Below are positions 9,381 through 17,104 of a stretch of 64,000 bases of DNA, one piece after another. The stretch is from assembly GCA_965205905.1 (NCBI GenBank), contig CBDBHZ010000013.1:186001-250000 (forward strand), read 5' to 3'. The notes under the pieces are model-generated. The model ran no database searches. It had not been told where the DNA came from and was given only the letters and a program-made list of their open reading frames with translations. The position numbers and the translations under genes were made by a program. Every line of letters begins with the position of its first letter. Position 1 is the first letter of the stretch. This DNA is from JAHZMA01 sp965205905. GTDB lineage: Bacteria; Pseudomonadota; Alphaproteobacteria; JABAAW01; JAHZMA01.

Positions 9381-9409
9381 CTTCAACAGCTGTAGCAATT
9401 CTCACTCAT

Positions 9410-10699
9410 CTAATACCTATAATGATCAACCTTAAACGGTCCATCGGTTTTCACGCCGATATAATCCGCTTGTTTTTGGCTTAGCTGACTAATCGTTACA
9501 CCTAATTTATTCAGATGCAGGCTTGCCACTTTTTCATCAAGATGTTTCGGCAACACATAAACCTGATTATCATAGTTCTTATGATTGCTCCAAAGCTCAA
9601 TCTGTGCCATCACCTGATTGGTGAATGATGCGCTCATCACAAAGCTAGGATGTCCCGTTGCACAGCCAAGATTTACCAACCTGCCTTTGGCAAGCAAGAT
9701 GATTTTCTTACCATCAGCAAATTCTATTTGGTCAACTTGTGGTTTAATCTCGTCCCATTTCAGATTGGCAAGCGCGCCCACCTGAATTTCATTATCAAAA
9801 TGCCCGATATTAGAAACAATCGCATATTCCTTCATCGCGCGCATATGGTCGATGGTGATAATATCCACATTGCCCGTAGCGGTTACAAAAATATCAGCAA
9901 TCGGCGCAGCCTGTTCCATTGTTACCACTTCAAAGCCTTCCATTGCCGCTTGTAGCGCACAAATCGGGTCAATTTCGGTAACCATGACACGGCACCCTGC
10001 CGCCCGCAAACTTTCAGCCGAACCTTTGCCAACACCACCAAAGCCTGCCACAACGGCGACTTTGCCTGCCATCATCACATCGGTAGCGCGCCTGATGGCA
10101 TCAACCAAACTTTCGCGACAGCCATAGACATTATCAAATTTTGACTTGGTAACAGAATCATTCACATTAAACGCAGGCACTTTCAATTTGCCGTCACGCG
10201 CCATTTCGTAAAGCCGTAACACGCCCGTCGTTGTTTCTTCGGATACACCGCGAATATCATCTAGCAATTCGGGGAATTTTTCATGCACCATGATTGTTAA
10301 ATCACCACCATCATCAAGCAACATATTCGGCTTCCAGCCATTAGGCCCTTGCAATGTTTGTTCAATGCACCATTCATATTCTTCTTCGGTCTCGTCTTTC
10401 CATGCAAATACGGGAATGCCCGCTTTGGCAATGGCGGCGGCGGCTTGGTCTTGCGTTGAGAAAATATTACAAGACGACCAGCGAATCTCAGCACCTAAAT
10501 CTATCAGAGTTTCAATCAAAACGGCGGTTTGAATCGTCATATGCAGGCAACCCGTAATCCGCGCGCCTTTTAGGGGATTCTTACCCTTATATTCTGCGCG
10601 TAATGCCATTAAGCCCGGCATTTCAACTTCGGCTATTTTAATTTCTTTGCGTCCCCAATCGGCAAGCGCAATATCTTTTATTTTGTAATCAGTCATCAT
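9410..10699 (-). CDS. ahcY: S-adenosylhomocysteine hydrolase
   Basis: Cleaves S-adenosylhomocysteine to adenosine and homocysteine, removing the inhibitory product of SAM-dependent methylation. The family signatures are present: MLLDDGGDLT in the substrate domain, the NAD-binding GFGGVGKGSAESLRAAG, SNIGHFDNEI, and the conserved C-terminal KVDHYRY. The length of 429 residues is normal for the alphaproteobacterial form. AGAGGA lies a few bases before ATG 10699 (a second ATG follows at 10696). It is divergent from proA. Confidence 0.97.
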   Translation of the reverse strand: MMTDYKIKDIALADWGRKEIKIAEVEMPGLMALRAEYKGKNPLKGARITGCLHMTIQTAVLIETLIDLGAEIRWSSCNIFSTQDQAAAAIAKAGIPVFAWKDETEEEYEWCIEQTLQGPNGWKPNMLLDDGGDLTIMVHEKFPELLDDIRGVSEETTTGVLRLYEMARDGKLKVPAFNVNDSVTKSKFDNVYGCRESLVDAIRRATDVMMAGKVAVVAGFGGVGKGSAESLRAAGCRVMVTEIDPICALQAAMEGFEVVTMEQAAPIADIFVTATGNVDIITIDHMRAMKEYAIVSNIGHFDNEIQVGALANLKWDEIKPQVDQIEFADGKKIILLAKGRLVNLGCATGHPSFVMSASFTNQVMAQIELWSNHKNYDNQVYVLPKHLDEKVASLHLNKLGVTISQLSQKQADYIGVKTDGPFKVDHYRY

Positions 10700-10829
10700 G
10701 TCCTCTTTTCAATAATAGTAAACGCTTTCTTACTTAAAGGATTCTTGCATCAATAGCAAGTATCTATTTACTTTTATCAATGATTTTCTTATTGTAACAG
10801 ATAGATTAATATAAATATGAGTAAAGATA

Positions 10830-12101
10830 ATGACCAATGAAACAATGGAGCGTGATTTTGATGCCTTATGCGCCCGTGCCTTGCAAGCCAAATCCGCCCT
10901 TGCCTTATGCACCGCAGAGATGCGTGATAATGCGCTGAAAAATGCCGCAAATCTAATCCGTGCTAACAGCCCAGCGATTGAAACTGCCAATCAAACCGAT
11001 ATGCAGAACGCCAAAATCGATAATTTATCCGAAGCGATGCTTGACCGCTTAATGCTAGATAAAGCCCGTATCAATGCGATAGCCGATGCGCTTGAGAATA
11101 TCGCCGAGATTGCCGACCCTTTGGGGCGCGTGATTGAGAAATGGGATAACCCGAATAATGGCTTAAAATTTGAGAGGGTAACGATTCCGATTGGCATTAT
11201 CGGCATTATTTATGAATCGCGCCCGAATGTAACCGCTGATGCCGCCGCCCTTTGTTTGAAATCGGGCAATGTGGTGATTTTACGTGGCGGTAAAGAGAGC
11301 ATTCATTCATCAAAAATCATCAGCGATTATCTAAGGCAAGGCATTAAGCAAGCAGGCTTGCCCGAAGATGCGGTGCAGTTTATCAGTGAGCCGAATCGCT
11401 ATATGGTTGAATTATTACTGAAAGCGGCTGGGCGCATTGACCTGATTATTCCACGTGGTGGCAAAGGCTTAACGGGGCGCGTGATGCAAGATGCGCGTGT
11501 GCCTGTGCTTGCCCATCTTGATGGGAATTGCCATATTTATGTTGATGAAAACTTTCAAGATTGCACCAGTGCCGAAGCGGTAATACTCAATGCCAAAATG
11601 CGGCGCACGGGCATTTGTGGCGCGTTAGAAACATTGTTGGTGCATGAAAATATCGCTCCTCAATTATTGCCATCTTTGCTTGCAAGGTTGAAAGACGCAA
11701 AATGTGTGATACGCGGTGATGAGAAAGTGCAAACATATGATGCTGATGTGGAAACCGCCACTGAAGATGATTGGCGCGAAGAATATCTGCAAAGCATTCT
11801 TGCCATTAAGATTGTTAGCACGATTGATGAGGCGATACAGCATATCAATCATTATGGCTCGCACCATACTGACGCGATTATCAGTGATGATGCTAAAGCA
11901 ACCCAAAAATTTATGCACCATGTGGATAGCGCGATTGTGATGCATAATTGTTCCACGCAATATGCCGATGGTGGCGAGTTTGGCATGGGTGCGGAAATTG
12001 GCATTGCCACTGGCAGATTACATGCCCGCGGTCCTGTGGCGGCGCGTGAATTGGTAACTTATAAAAATCTGGTTTATGGTGATGGAAATTGTCGCCCGTA
12101 A
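10830..12101 (+). CDS. proA: Gamma-glutamyl phosphate reductase
   Basis: Second step of proline synthesis: NADPH reduction of glutamyl 5-phosphate to the semialdehyde. The 423-residue protein has GIIGIIYESRPNVTADAAALCLKSGN, the RGGKGL motif, and the catalytic cysteine in MRRTGICGALETLL. It ends in the typical GPVAARELVTYKNLVYGDG region. proA leading into nadD and rsfS is a common alphaproteobacterial order, and nadD begins 6 bases after the stop. Confidence 0.96.
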   Translation: MTNETMERDFDALCARALQAKSALALCTAEMRDNALKNAANLIRANSPAIETANQTDMQNAKIDNLSEAMLDRLMLDKARINAIADALENIAEIADPLGRVIEKWDNPNNGLKFERVTIPIGIIGIIYESRPNVTADAAALCLKSGNVVILRGGKESIHSSKIISDYLRQGIKQAGLPEDAVQFISEPNRYMVELLLKAAGRIDLIIPRGGKGLTGRVMQDARVPVLAHLDGNCHIYVDENFQDCTSAEAVILNAKMRRTGICGALETLLVHENIAPQLLPSLLARLKDAKCVIRGDEKVQTYDADVETATEDDWREEYLQSILAIKIVSTIDEAIQHINHYGSHHTDAIISDDAKATQKFMHHVDSAIVMHNCSTQYADGGEFGMGAEIGIATGRLHARGPVAARELVTYKNLVYGDGNCRP

Positions 12102-12107
12102 TGTTTA

Positions 12108-12698
12108 ATGCCGACACTTCAAGATTTTAAGTCGCTATGTCCACCAAAACAGGCTGGCACGATTGGGCTGTTGATGGGGTCTTTCAACCCTGCCCATCAC
12201 GGGCATTTGCATATCAGCAATGTGGCGCGCAAGCATCTGCATCTCAATCATATTTGGTGGCTGGTAACCCCACATAATCCAATGAAAAATAAGCAAGATT
12301 TGCAACCGCTTGCAGACCGCATCAGCATGGCGCAAAAAATCACCGATAAGCTGGATATTCAAATATCCGCCCCCGAACAAATTTTTGACCATCATTATAG
12401 CGTGCAAACAATATTATATTTAAAGAGGGCTTTTCCAAATAATCGCTTTATTTTATTGATGGGTTCGGATAATCTGTATCAGCTACCGCAATGGTATCAG
12501 GCGAAAAAACTGCTTAACATGATTGAGATTGCGGTGATAAGGCGTCCGCTTCAGCATTACCCTGCTTTATTGCGCTTTCGCAAACAGCTAAAACATTCGG
12601 CGCGTTTTAGTTGTCAGGGCAATCGCCAGCATGGTATTACCGCCATTAACAGTAACATTAATCAAATTTCAGCAACTTCTATCAGGCAACAATTATGA
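12108..12698 (+). CDS. nadD: Nicotinate-nucleotide adenylyltransferase
   Basis: Transfers AMP to nicotinate mononucleotide in NAD synthesis. The nucleotidyltransferase motif GLLMGSFNPAHHGHLHI near residue 20 supplies the H-x-G-H signature. FILLMGSDNL follows mid-protein, and ISATSIRQ at the end is the second signature. The length of 196 residues is normal. The last codons overlap the start of rsfS by 4 bases, indicating translational coupling. Confidence 0.93.
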   Translation: MPTLQDFKSLCPPKQAGTIGLLMGSFNPAHHGHLHISNVARKHLHLNHIWWLVTPHNPMKNKQDLQPLADRISMAQKITDKLDIQISAPEQIFDHHYSVQTILYLKRAFPNNRFILLMGSDNLYQLPQWYQAKKLLNMIEIAVIRRPLQHYPALLRFRKQLKHSARFSCQGNRQHGITAINSNINQISATSIRQQL

Positions 12699-13036
12699 AA
12701 CCCACTTCCGAAAAACTCCTCTCTTTTATCAATGATATTCTGGCTGATAATAAAGCCATCAACCATGTAACCTTAGATGTGCGGGGCAGAAGTAGCCTCA
12801 CCGATTATATGGTGGTGGTAACGGGTAGCTCGGCACGGCATGTGGCGTCGATGTGCGATAATATCGCCAAGACTTTGAAAACCAAAGGCATTGACCCTAT
12901 CAGTGATGGGCTTGACCAAGCCAACTGGGTGGTGCTAGATGCGGGTGATGTGATGGTGCATTTGATGCGCGAAGAAGTAAGGCTTTATTATAATATCGAG
13001 GGGGTTTGGGGCGAAACTACTGCTAATGTTGAGTAA
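12695..13036 (+). CDS. rsfS: Ribosomal silencing factor RsfS
   Basis: RsfS binds ribosomal protein uL14 and blocks 30S-50S joining in starvation. The conserved segments VTLDVRGRSSLTDYMVVVTGSSARHV and the downstream W-VVLDAGDVMVHLM-E-R-YY block are all visible in 113 residues. It overlaps nadD by 4 bases. It is normally followed closely by rlmH, but here a repeat block separates the two. Confidence 0.95.
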   Translation: MKPTSEKLLSFINDILADNKAINHVTLDVRGRSSLTDYMVVVTGSSARHVASMCDNIAKTLKTKGIDPISDGLDQANWVVLDAGDVMVHLMREEVRLYYNIEGVWGETTANVE

Positions 13037-13249
13037 CCGAAACACGCTACTCCTTCAGTATTAAGCACAGCGGGGGGATTATCAAGGGTGAGGTTTGCCC
13101 GCCATTGGTAACAAGGGCAAACCGAAACTGGCAAGAGGCGTCTGCTTGGCAAATTGTCCTACGGACAAAAATTTGACAAGCGCGCATCGAGAAGCCAGAC
13201 CGCACCCCCTTGATACATGAAACCAACTCCGCAAAGCCCCCCATATAAA
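13037..13249. repeat. Intergenic palindromic repeat block R3 (arm type 1, core B) inside the rsfS-rlmH operon
   Basis: An inverted repeat (TATCAAGGG 13080-13088, CCCTTGATA 13207-13215) encloses a GGTTTGCCCG...CGGGCAAACC-like module (one arm degenerate) plus core B (TTGGCAAATTGTCC...GGACAAAAATTTGAC). It fills the whole space between the rsfS stop and the rlmH ATG, and its edge 'gcaaagccccccatataaa' directly abuts the rlmH start codon. Confidence 0.85.
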
Positions 13250-13705
13250 ATGACCCACATAACCATCTACACCGTTGGTAAATTACGCAACGTGTTTCAA
13301 GAAGCTTTCGCGCTTTATCACAAACGCTTGCCGCATGTTAGCGTGGTTGAAGTAGCATCAAGCAAAGAAAAAAACCCCGATACCGCGATAAAGCAAGAAG
13401 CGCGGGCATTGGCGCAAAAATTACCAAAAGATGCGTTTATCATTGCACTAGATGCCAAAGGCGAGATGTTAAGCAGTGAGAATTTGGCAGAACTTATCAG
13501 TCAAGCCGAGCAAGATGGGCGCAAGATAAGTTTCATCATTGGTGGTGCGAATGGTATCGCGGCAGATTTATTAGCGCAAGCAGATAAAAAAATCGCCTTT
13601 GGTAAAAATATCTGGCCACATGAGTTAGTGCGCGTGATGCTGTTAGAGCAACTCTACCGCGTAAATGCTATCAAAAACAGACATCCATATCATAATGGGC
13701 ATTAA
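13250..13705 (+). CDS. rlmH: 23S rRNA pseudouridine-1915 N3-methyltransferase
   Basis: SPOUT methyltransferase that modifies pseudouridine 1915 in helix 69 of 23S rRNA. The protein, taken from ATG 13250 (MTHITIYTVGKLRN), has the family motifs LDAKGEML, FIIGGANGIA and the C-terminal WPHELVRVMLLEQLYRVNAIKNRHPYH. The upstream in-frame ATG at 13217 lies in repeat DNA and adds non-homologous residues, so I reject it. No recognisable Shine-Dalgarno sequence precedes ATG 13250, because repeat R3 abuts it. Confidence 0.93.
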   Translation: MTHITIYTVGKLRNVFQEAFALYHKRLPHVSVVEVASSKEKNPDTAIKQEARALAQKLPKDAFIIALDAKGEMLSSENLAELISQAEQDGRKISFIIGGANGIAADLLAQADKKIAFGKNIWPHELVRVMLLEQLYRVNAIKNRHPYHNGH

Positions 13706-14100
13706 TGTTCGCTAGAATTTTAGCAAAGCTAAAATTCGCTAGCAAGGGGTTTTGCGACTTCGCTTACGCGAAGACACCCCTTGTAACCCCACCCCTAATA
13801 TACGCTAAAATTGCATCCCGCGACATGCACGATGCCAGTATTGAGTATGGCGAAACTTACACCATCGCTAGTATCAAGCACAGCGGTGGGGGGTATGGGG
13901 GGCGTCATCGCGTGGCGGTTGTCCTACGGACAAAACCGCCAAAGCGTATGTCGCAAAGCCCCCCATATTATAATGTATCGCAACACGCACCGCCCTATGT
14001 ATTAAACGCCTCTAAAAACGCACTCCTCCTATATACTACTCTCCGCCGTCATTCCCGTGAAGACGGGAATCCAGTGTCGGTTTGTGCAGAGGAAGTGAAA
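13706..14100. repeat. Intergenic palindromic repeat block R4 (arm types 4 and 3, core D, dRS3-like end)
   Basis: Three elements in series. At 13715-13737, GAATTTTAGC and GCTAAAATTC pair, followed by AAGGGG (13744-13749) and CCCCTT (13777-13782) around a CTTCGC/GCGAAG hairpin. At 13894-13967, TATGGGGGGC and GCCCCCCATA (10 bp) enclose core D with GGCGGTT...ACCGCC and GTCC/GGAC. At 14051-14070, ATTCCCGT and ACGGGAAT form a short palindrome resembling neisserial dRS3-type repeats. The open frames here are repeat translations and I do not call them genes. Confidence 0.85.
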
Positions 14101-14139
14101 AATGCGATGGCGGTGAATTACTACTAATACGATTAAAGA

Positions 14140-14168
14140 TTGATTTTTGTGGTCAAACTGATTATAGA
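14140..14168 (+). promoter_or_regulatory. Sigma-70-like promoter of the GmrSD-like gene
   Basis: TTGATT (14140-14145), a 17-bp spacer and TATAGA (14163-14168) stand 38 bases upstream of ATG 14207, in AT-rich sequence just right of repeat block R4. The gene therefore probably has its own promoter. Confidence 0.45.
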
Positions 14169-14206
14169 TATTTATAAGAACTGAAACAAATACGAAAGTA
14201 GAAAAA

Positions 14207-16048
14207 ATGACTAGAGAAAATGAAAAAGGGATTGAGACATTTGAAAATTGGATTAAATATATAAATGATAATAATTATCGCATTCATATTCCTGATTACC
14301 AACGGGCTTATGCTTGGGATAAAGATAATGCTGAAATTTTGCTTGATGATTTGCAAAAGAATGATGATTACTTTTTAGGATTGTTTTTGCTAGAAGAAAA
14401 CAAAGCAGAGAAGCTTTACTCGCTTATTGATGGACAACAACGTTTTACTACATTATTCATGTTGATTTTTGCGCTACGCGATAAAATTAATAACGAAAAA
14501 CAGAAATCAACTGTAGAAGAATTTATTTACTATGATGAAGGCAATCAACATTTTAGACTTTCTTTACAAGAAACACAAAACAGAACATTTTTTGCTAATA
14601 TTCTGCAAGGTAATAAACCAGAAACCAAATATCTTTCTCAAAATAAAATTACTGAAGTTTTATCATTTTTCCAAAGCAACGCAATAGAAGCTGATAAAAT
14701 ATTATCAACTATTTTTAACAGTAATATTTTAATCTATACAGAAGCCGATACTGGTAAAGCCATGCAAATTTTTGAACTGTTAAATGATAGGGGTAAAGCC
14801 CTTACTAATCTTGAAGCACTTAAAAGTTTTATCATGAATCAGATATGTATTAAAATTAAAGATAAGCACACGCAGCAAGATAAATTAACCCCTATTAAAG
14901 AGTGTTTTGCTAATATATATGGTTCATTAAATGAAATGAAATTTGATGAAGATGCTATTTTGCGCTATCACTATATCGCATTTGAAGAATGGGGTAATAA
15001 AGAAGATTATGCAAATGTAAAGGATAGCCTTAAAGGAATTATTCAAAAACAAGCAGACGTTTTACAAATAGAGAATAAAACTGAAGCCATTGCCCACTCA
15101 TTCAAATTATTACATGAAATTCAACAAATGGCAACAGGTGGCAAGCATCCGTGGCTTAAAAATATTTATACTTTAGGAAGAATAGCAACATTTTATCCAC
15201 TGTTATTAGCAATCAAAAAACAATTTCCCAATGATGAAAGTTTTTTCGAACTTATTTGTAATTATTTGGAATTATTTACTTATCGCGCTTTTGGTATTAT
15301 GAACAAACGAAGCAACACTGCTGAAACTGCTTTTCATCACCTAGCTCGTGACGTAGGAACTAATAAAAAAAACCAAGAATCTATCATCGAAACCATATGT
15401 GATATTATGAACAAACAAGTTGGTATATTGACAGCAACAACATTTACCAATGATTTAAAAGATGTCAATTTTTATGAAAATCAGCGCGGGATTGATGGAC
15501 GTTATTTTTTAATCAAATATGAAAATTATCTCCAGACAGTAAAGGGTAAAGAAACAAACTTTATTACTGAAGATAAAAAACTTACAGTAGAACATATCGT
15601 TGCTCAAAACATTGGTGTTGCTAACCCTGAGGATTATTATCGTAACATTACGCGTGGTGTAGATACAAATAAATTAACAAAAAGATTTAAAGATGAGGGG
15701 CTTAAGAACTATCCAAAAAATTATTTTCAAGATAAATTTATGAATAGCTTAGGGAATCTCGTTATATCCAAACATGCTGCAAATGCAAGCAAAGGCAATA
15801 ACATTCCTGAGGAAAAAGCATGGGAAGTTTTTCAAAGTCAGCTAGATATTGGTCAGCAAATAAAAGATAATCAAAATCAAAATAATGAAAGTTGGCGCAA
15901 AGAATACCCTTTTACAGTTGATGAGATGGATGAGCGACAAACAATAATGATAGCATTTGCAGAAACTTATTGGTCATGCCAATATTTTACTGATATTGAT
16001 GATGAAAATAAAATGAAGGATATCAAAGAAAGAAAACCACTTATTTAG
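14207..16048 (+). CDS. GmrSD-like DUF262/DUF1524 protein, putative type IV restriction enzyme
   Basis: The N-terminal DUF262 (ParB/sulfiredoxin-like) domain carries IPDYQRAYAWD and the nucleotide-binding IDGQQRFTTL motif (about residues 25-85). The C-terminal DUF1524 part has VEHIVAQN, an HNH-type start, and NSLGNLVISKHAANASKGN near residues 455-525. Fused DUF262-DUF1524 proteins such as GmrSD and BrxU cut modified phage DNA. The length of 613 residues fits a single-chain form. Codon use is clearly more AT-rich than in the neighbouring housekeeping genes, and the gene lies between two repeat blocks, so it is likely acquired. The HNH signature begins EHIVAQ rather than the more usual EHI.PQ. 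Confidence 0.85.
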   Translation: MTRENEKGIETFENWIKYINDNNYRIHIPDYQRAYAWDKDNAEILLDDLQKNDDYFLGLFLLEENKAEKLYSLIDGQQRFTTLFMLIFALRDKINNEKQKSTVEEFIYYDEGNQHFRLSLQETQNRTFFANILQGNKPETKYLSQNKITEVLSFFQSNAIEADKILSTIFNSNILIYTEADTGKAMQIFELLNDRGKALTNLEALKSFIMNQICIKIKDKHTQQDKLTPIKECFANIYGSLNEMKFDEDAILRYHYIAFEEWGNKEDYANVKDSLKGIIQKQADVLQIENKTEAIAHSFKLLHEIQQMATGGKHPWLKNIYTLGRIATFYPLLLAIKKQFPNDESFFELICNYLELFTYRAFGIMNKRSNTAETAFHHLARDVGTNKKNQESIIETICDIMNKQVGILTATTFTNDLKDVNFYENQRGIDGRYFLIKYENYLQTVKGKETNFITEDKKLTVEHIVAQNIGVANPEDYYRNITRGVDTNKLTKRFKDEGLKNYPKNYFQDKFMNSLGNLVISKHAANASKGNNIPEEKAWEVFQSQLDIGQQIKDNQNQNNESWRKEYPFTVDEMDERQTIMIAFAETYWSCQYFTDIDDENKMKDIKERKPLI

Positions 16049-16059
16049 AAATACCCCCC

Positions 16060-16350
16060 CGCGTAAACCGACTCTGGATTCCTGCTTTCGCAGGGGATAC
16101 GGCGGTGTGTAACATATAGGGCGATGCGTGTCTTTATTGCGTTTATAATATCAAGGGGGGTGCGAAACGCGCTTTATCGGTCGCGAGACTTACGTCCGCT
16201 TCCTTGCGTTTCGGTTTGCCCTTGGACCAATGGCGGGCAAACCTCACCCCCTTGATAATCCCCCCGCTGTGCATAATACTCTCGGAGGAGCCCCCCTCCG
16301 TCATTCCGTGCCGATACCCGTAGGGTATCGTAAAAAACACGGAATCCAGA
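16060..16350. repeat. Intergenic palindromic repeat block R5 (arm type 1, core A) plus nested palindromes
   Basis: TATCAAGGGGGG (16149-16160) pairs with CCCCCTTGATA (16247-16257) around core A ('cgcgctttatcggtcgcgag...') and a GGTTTGCCC...GGGCAAACC hairpin. Left of it is 'ggattcctgctttcgcaggggata'-like sequence. Right of it is a double-nested palindrome: ATTCCGTG/CACGGAAT (16303-16310, 16338-16345) around CGATACCC/GGGTATCG (16312-16319, 16323-16330). Confidence 0.85.
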
Positions 16351-16437
16351 GTATTAAGCACATAGAGAGACAAAAAAACAGGCATTAGAATTATCCGCAT
16401 AAGCCTGCAAAAAACGACACGCATTTCGAAATGCCTC

Positions 16438-16756
16438 CTGCGGAGGGGTTACAAGGGGCTTCCTTGCGATTAGCAAGGTCGCAAAGCCCCTTGCTAGCGA
16501 ATTGCAACTTGTTGCAATTCTAGCGGAACAATTCTAGCGGATGCACTTGCCTGCGGAGGGGTTACAAGGGGCTTCCTTGCGATTAGCAAGGTCGCAAAGC
16601 CCCTTGCTAGCGAATTGCAACTTGTTGCAATTCTAGCCACAGATGCGGGGGATTGCGGCTTGCACTTGCCTGCGGAGGGGTTACAAGGGGCTTCCTTGCG
16701 ATTAGCAAGGTCGCAAAGCCCCTTGCTAGCGAATTGCAACTTGTTGCAATTCTAGC
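16438..16756. repeat. Three tandem copies of an 87-bp palindromic repeat (R6)
   Basis: Units at 16438-16524, 16551-16637 and 16670-16756 appear identical over 87 bp. They are separated by 26- and 32-bp spacers that share 'gcacttgc'. Each unit holds two hairpins: CAAGGGGCTTCCTTGCG... folding on CGCAAAGCCCCTTG, and GAATTGCAAC/GTTGCAATTC. The framework matches the type 4 element in R4 and R11, with different inner sequences. Confidence 0.95.
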
Positions 16757-16772
16757 GGATATTAATGCCAAT

Positions 16773-16859
16773 AAAAAAGCAATCCCTCTTTCCAATATAT
16801 CGCGGTGGATTTATCAAAAATAGGGATTGCTGTTTTCCTCACCAGACTATGGGTCTGAT
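16773..16859 (-). ncRNA. Candidate small RNA of about 87 nt
   Basis: On the minus strand a promoter (TTGACT 16891-16896, 19-bp spacer, TATAAT 16866-16871) is followed by a CAGAC...GTCTG hairpin. A perfect 9-bp stem follows, GCAATCCCT/AGGGATTGC (16822-16830 and 16779-16787), with a 34-base loop, then six U residues (16778-16773). There is no open reading frame in it, and only repeats lie downstream. It does not match 6S, SRP or tmRNA as far as I can see. Confidence 0.5.
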
Positions 16860-16865
16860 AAAAAC

Positions 16866-16896
16866 ATTATACTCTGAATCCCTTATGGTGAGTCAA
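16866..16896 (-). promoter_or_regulatory. Promoter of the candidate small RNA
   Basis: TTGACT and a consensus TATAAT on the minus strand with a 19-bp spacer, slightly long. The predicted start is near 16859. The consensus -10 in otherwise gene-free DNA is the main reason for proposing the RNA. Confidence 0.5.
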
Positions 16897-17010
16897 GTTT
16901 TATCCGCTTATATCGGATTCTTATCCCTCAAATGGCGATGAATCGTGAAAAAATGATATTTTATGGCGAAAATTTTAAATTAAATTAACAATTTTGCTGA
17001 TTTTGCCCCA

Positions 17011-17090
17011 TGATTCTCTCAAATGATTCTCTAAGTGATTCTTTAAAACCCTTTAAGTGATTCTCTAACACCCTTTCACTGATTCTGTTT
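17011..17090. repeat. Five phased copies of TGATTCT
   Basis: TGATTCTCT-type motifs start at 17011, 17024, 17036, 17058 and 17080, that is 13, 12, 22 and 22 bp apart, close to whole helical turns. They lie between the EamA stop and the candidate RNA promoter. They could be protein-binding iterons. I see no other feature between 16900 and 17104. Confidence 0.45.
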
Positions 17091-17104
17091 CAGCCTCATT
17101 TTCA

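Noticed and set aside
9189..9402. Type III toxin-antitoxin system with repeat RNA
   Set aside because: The best promoter lies between the repeats and the hairpin, so the repeats would not be in the transcript. The nuclease is NYN, not ToxN-type.
13706..14127. 140-residue open frame between rlmH and the GmrSD-like gene
   Set aside because: It consists of repeat R4 sequence; no homology, and the palindromes explain its conservation.
16438..16756. CRISPR array
   Set aside because: Only three 87-bp palindromic units with related spacers and no cas genes. Units are too long for CRISPR repeats.
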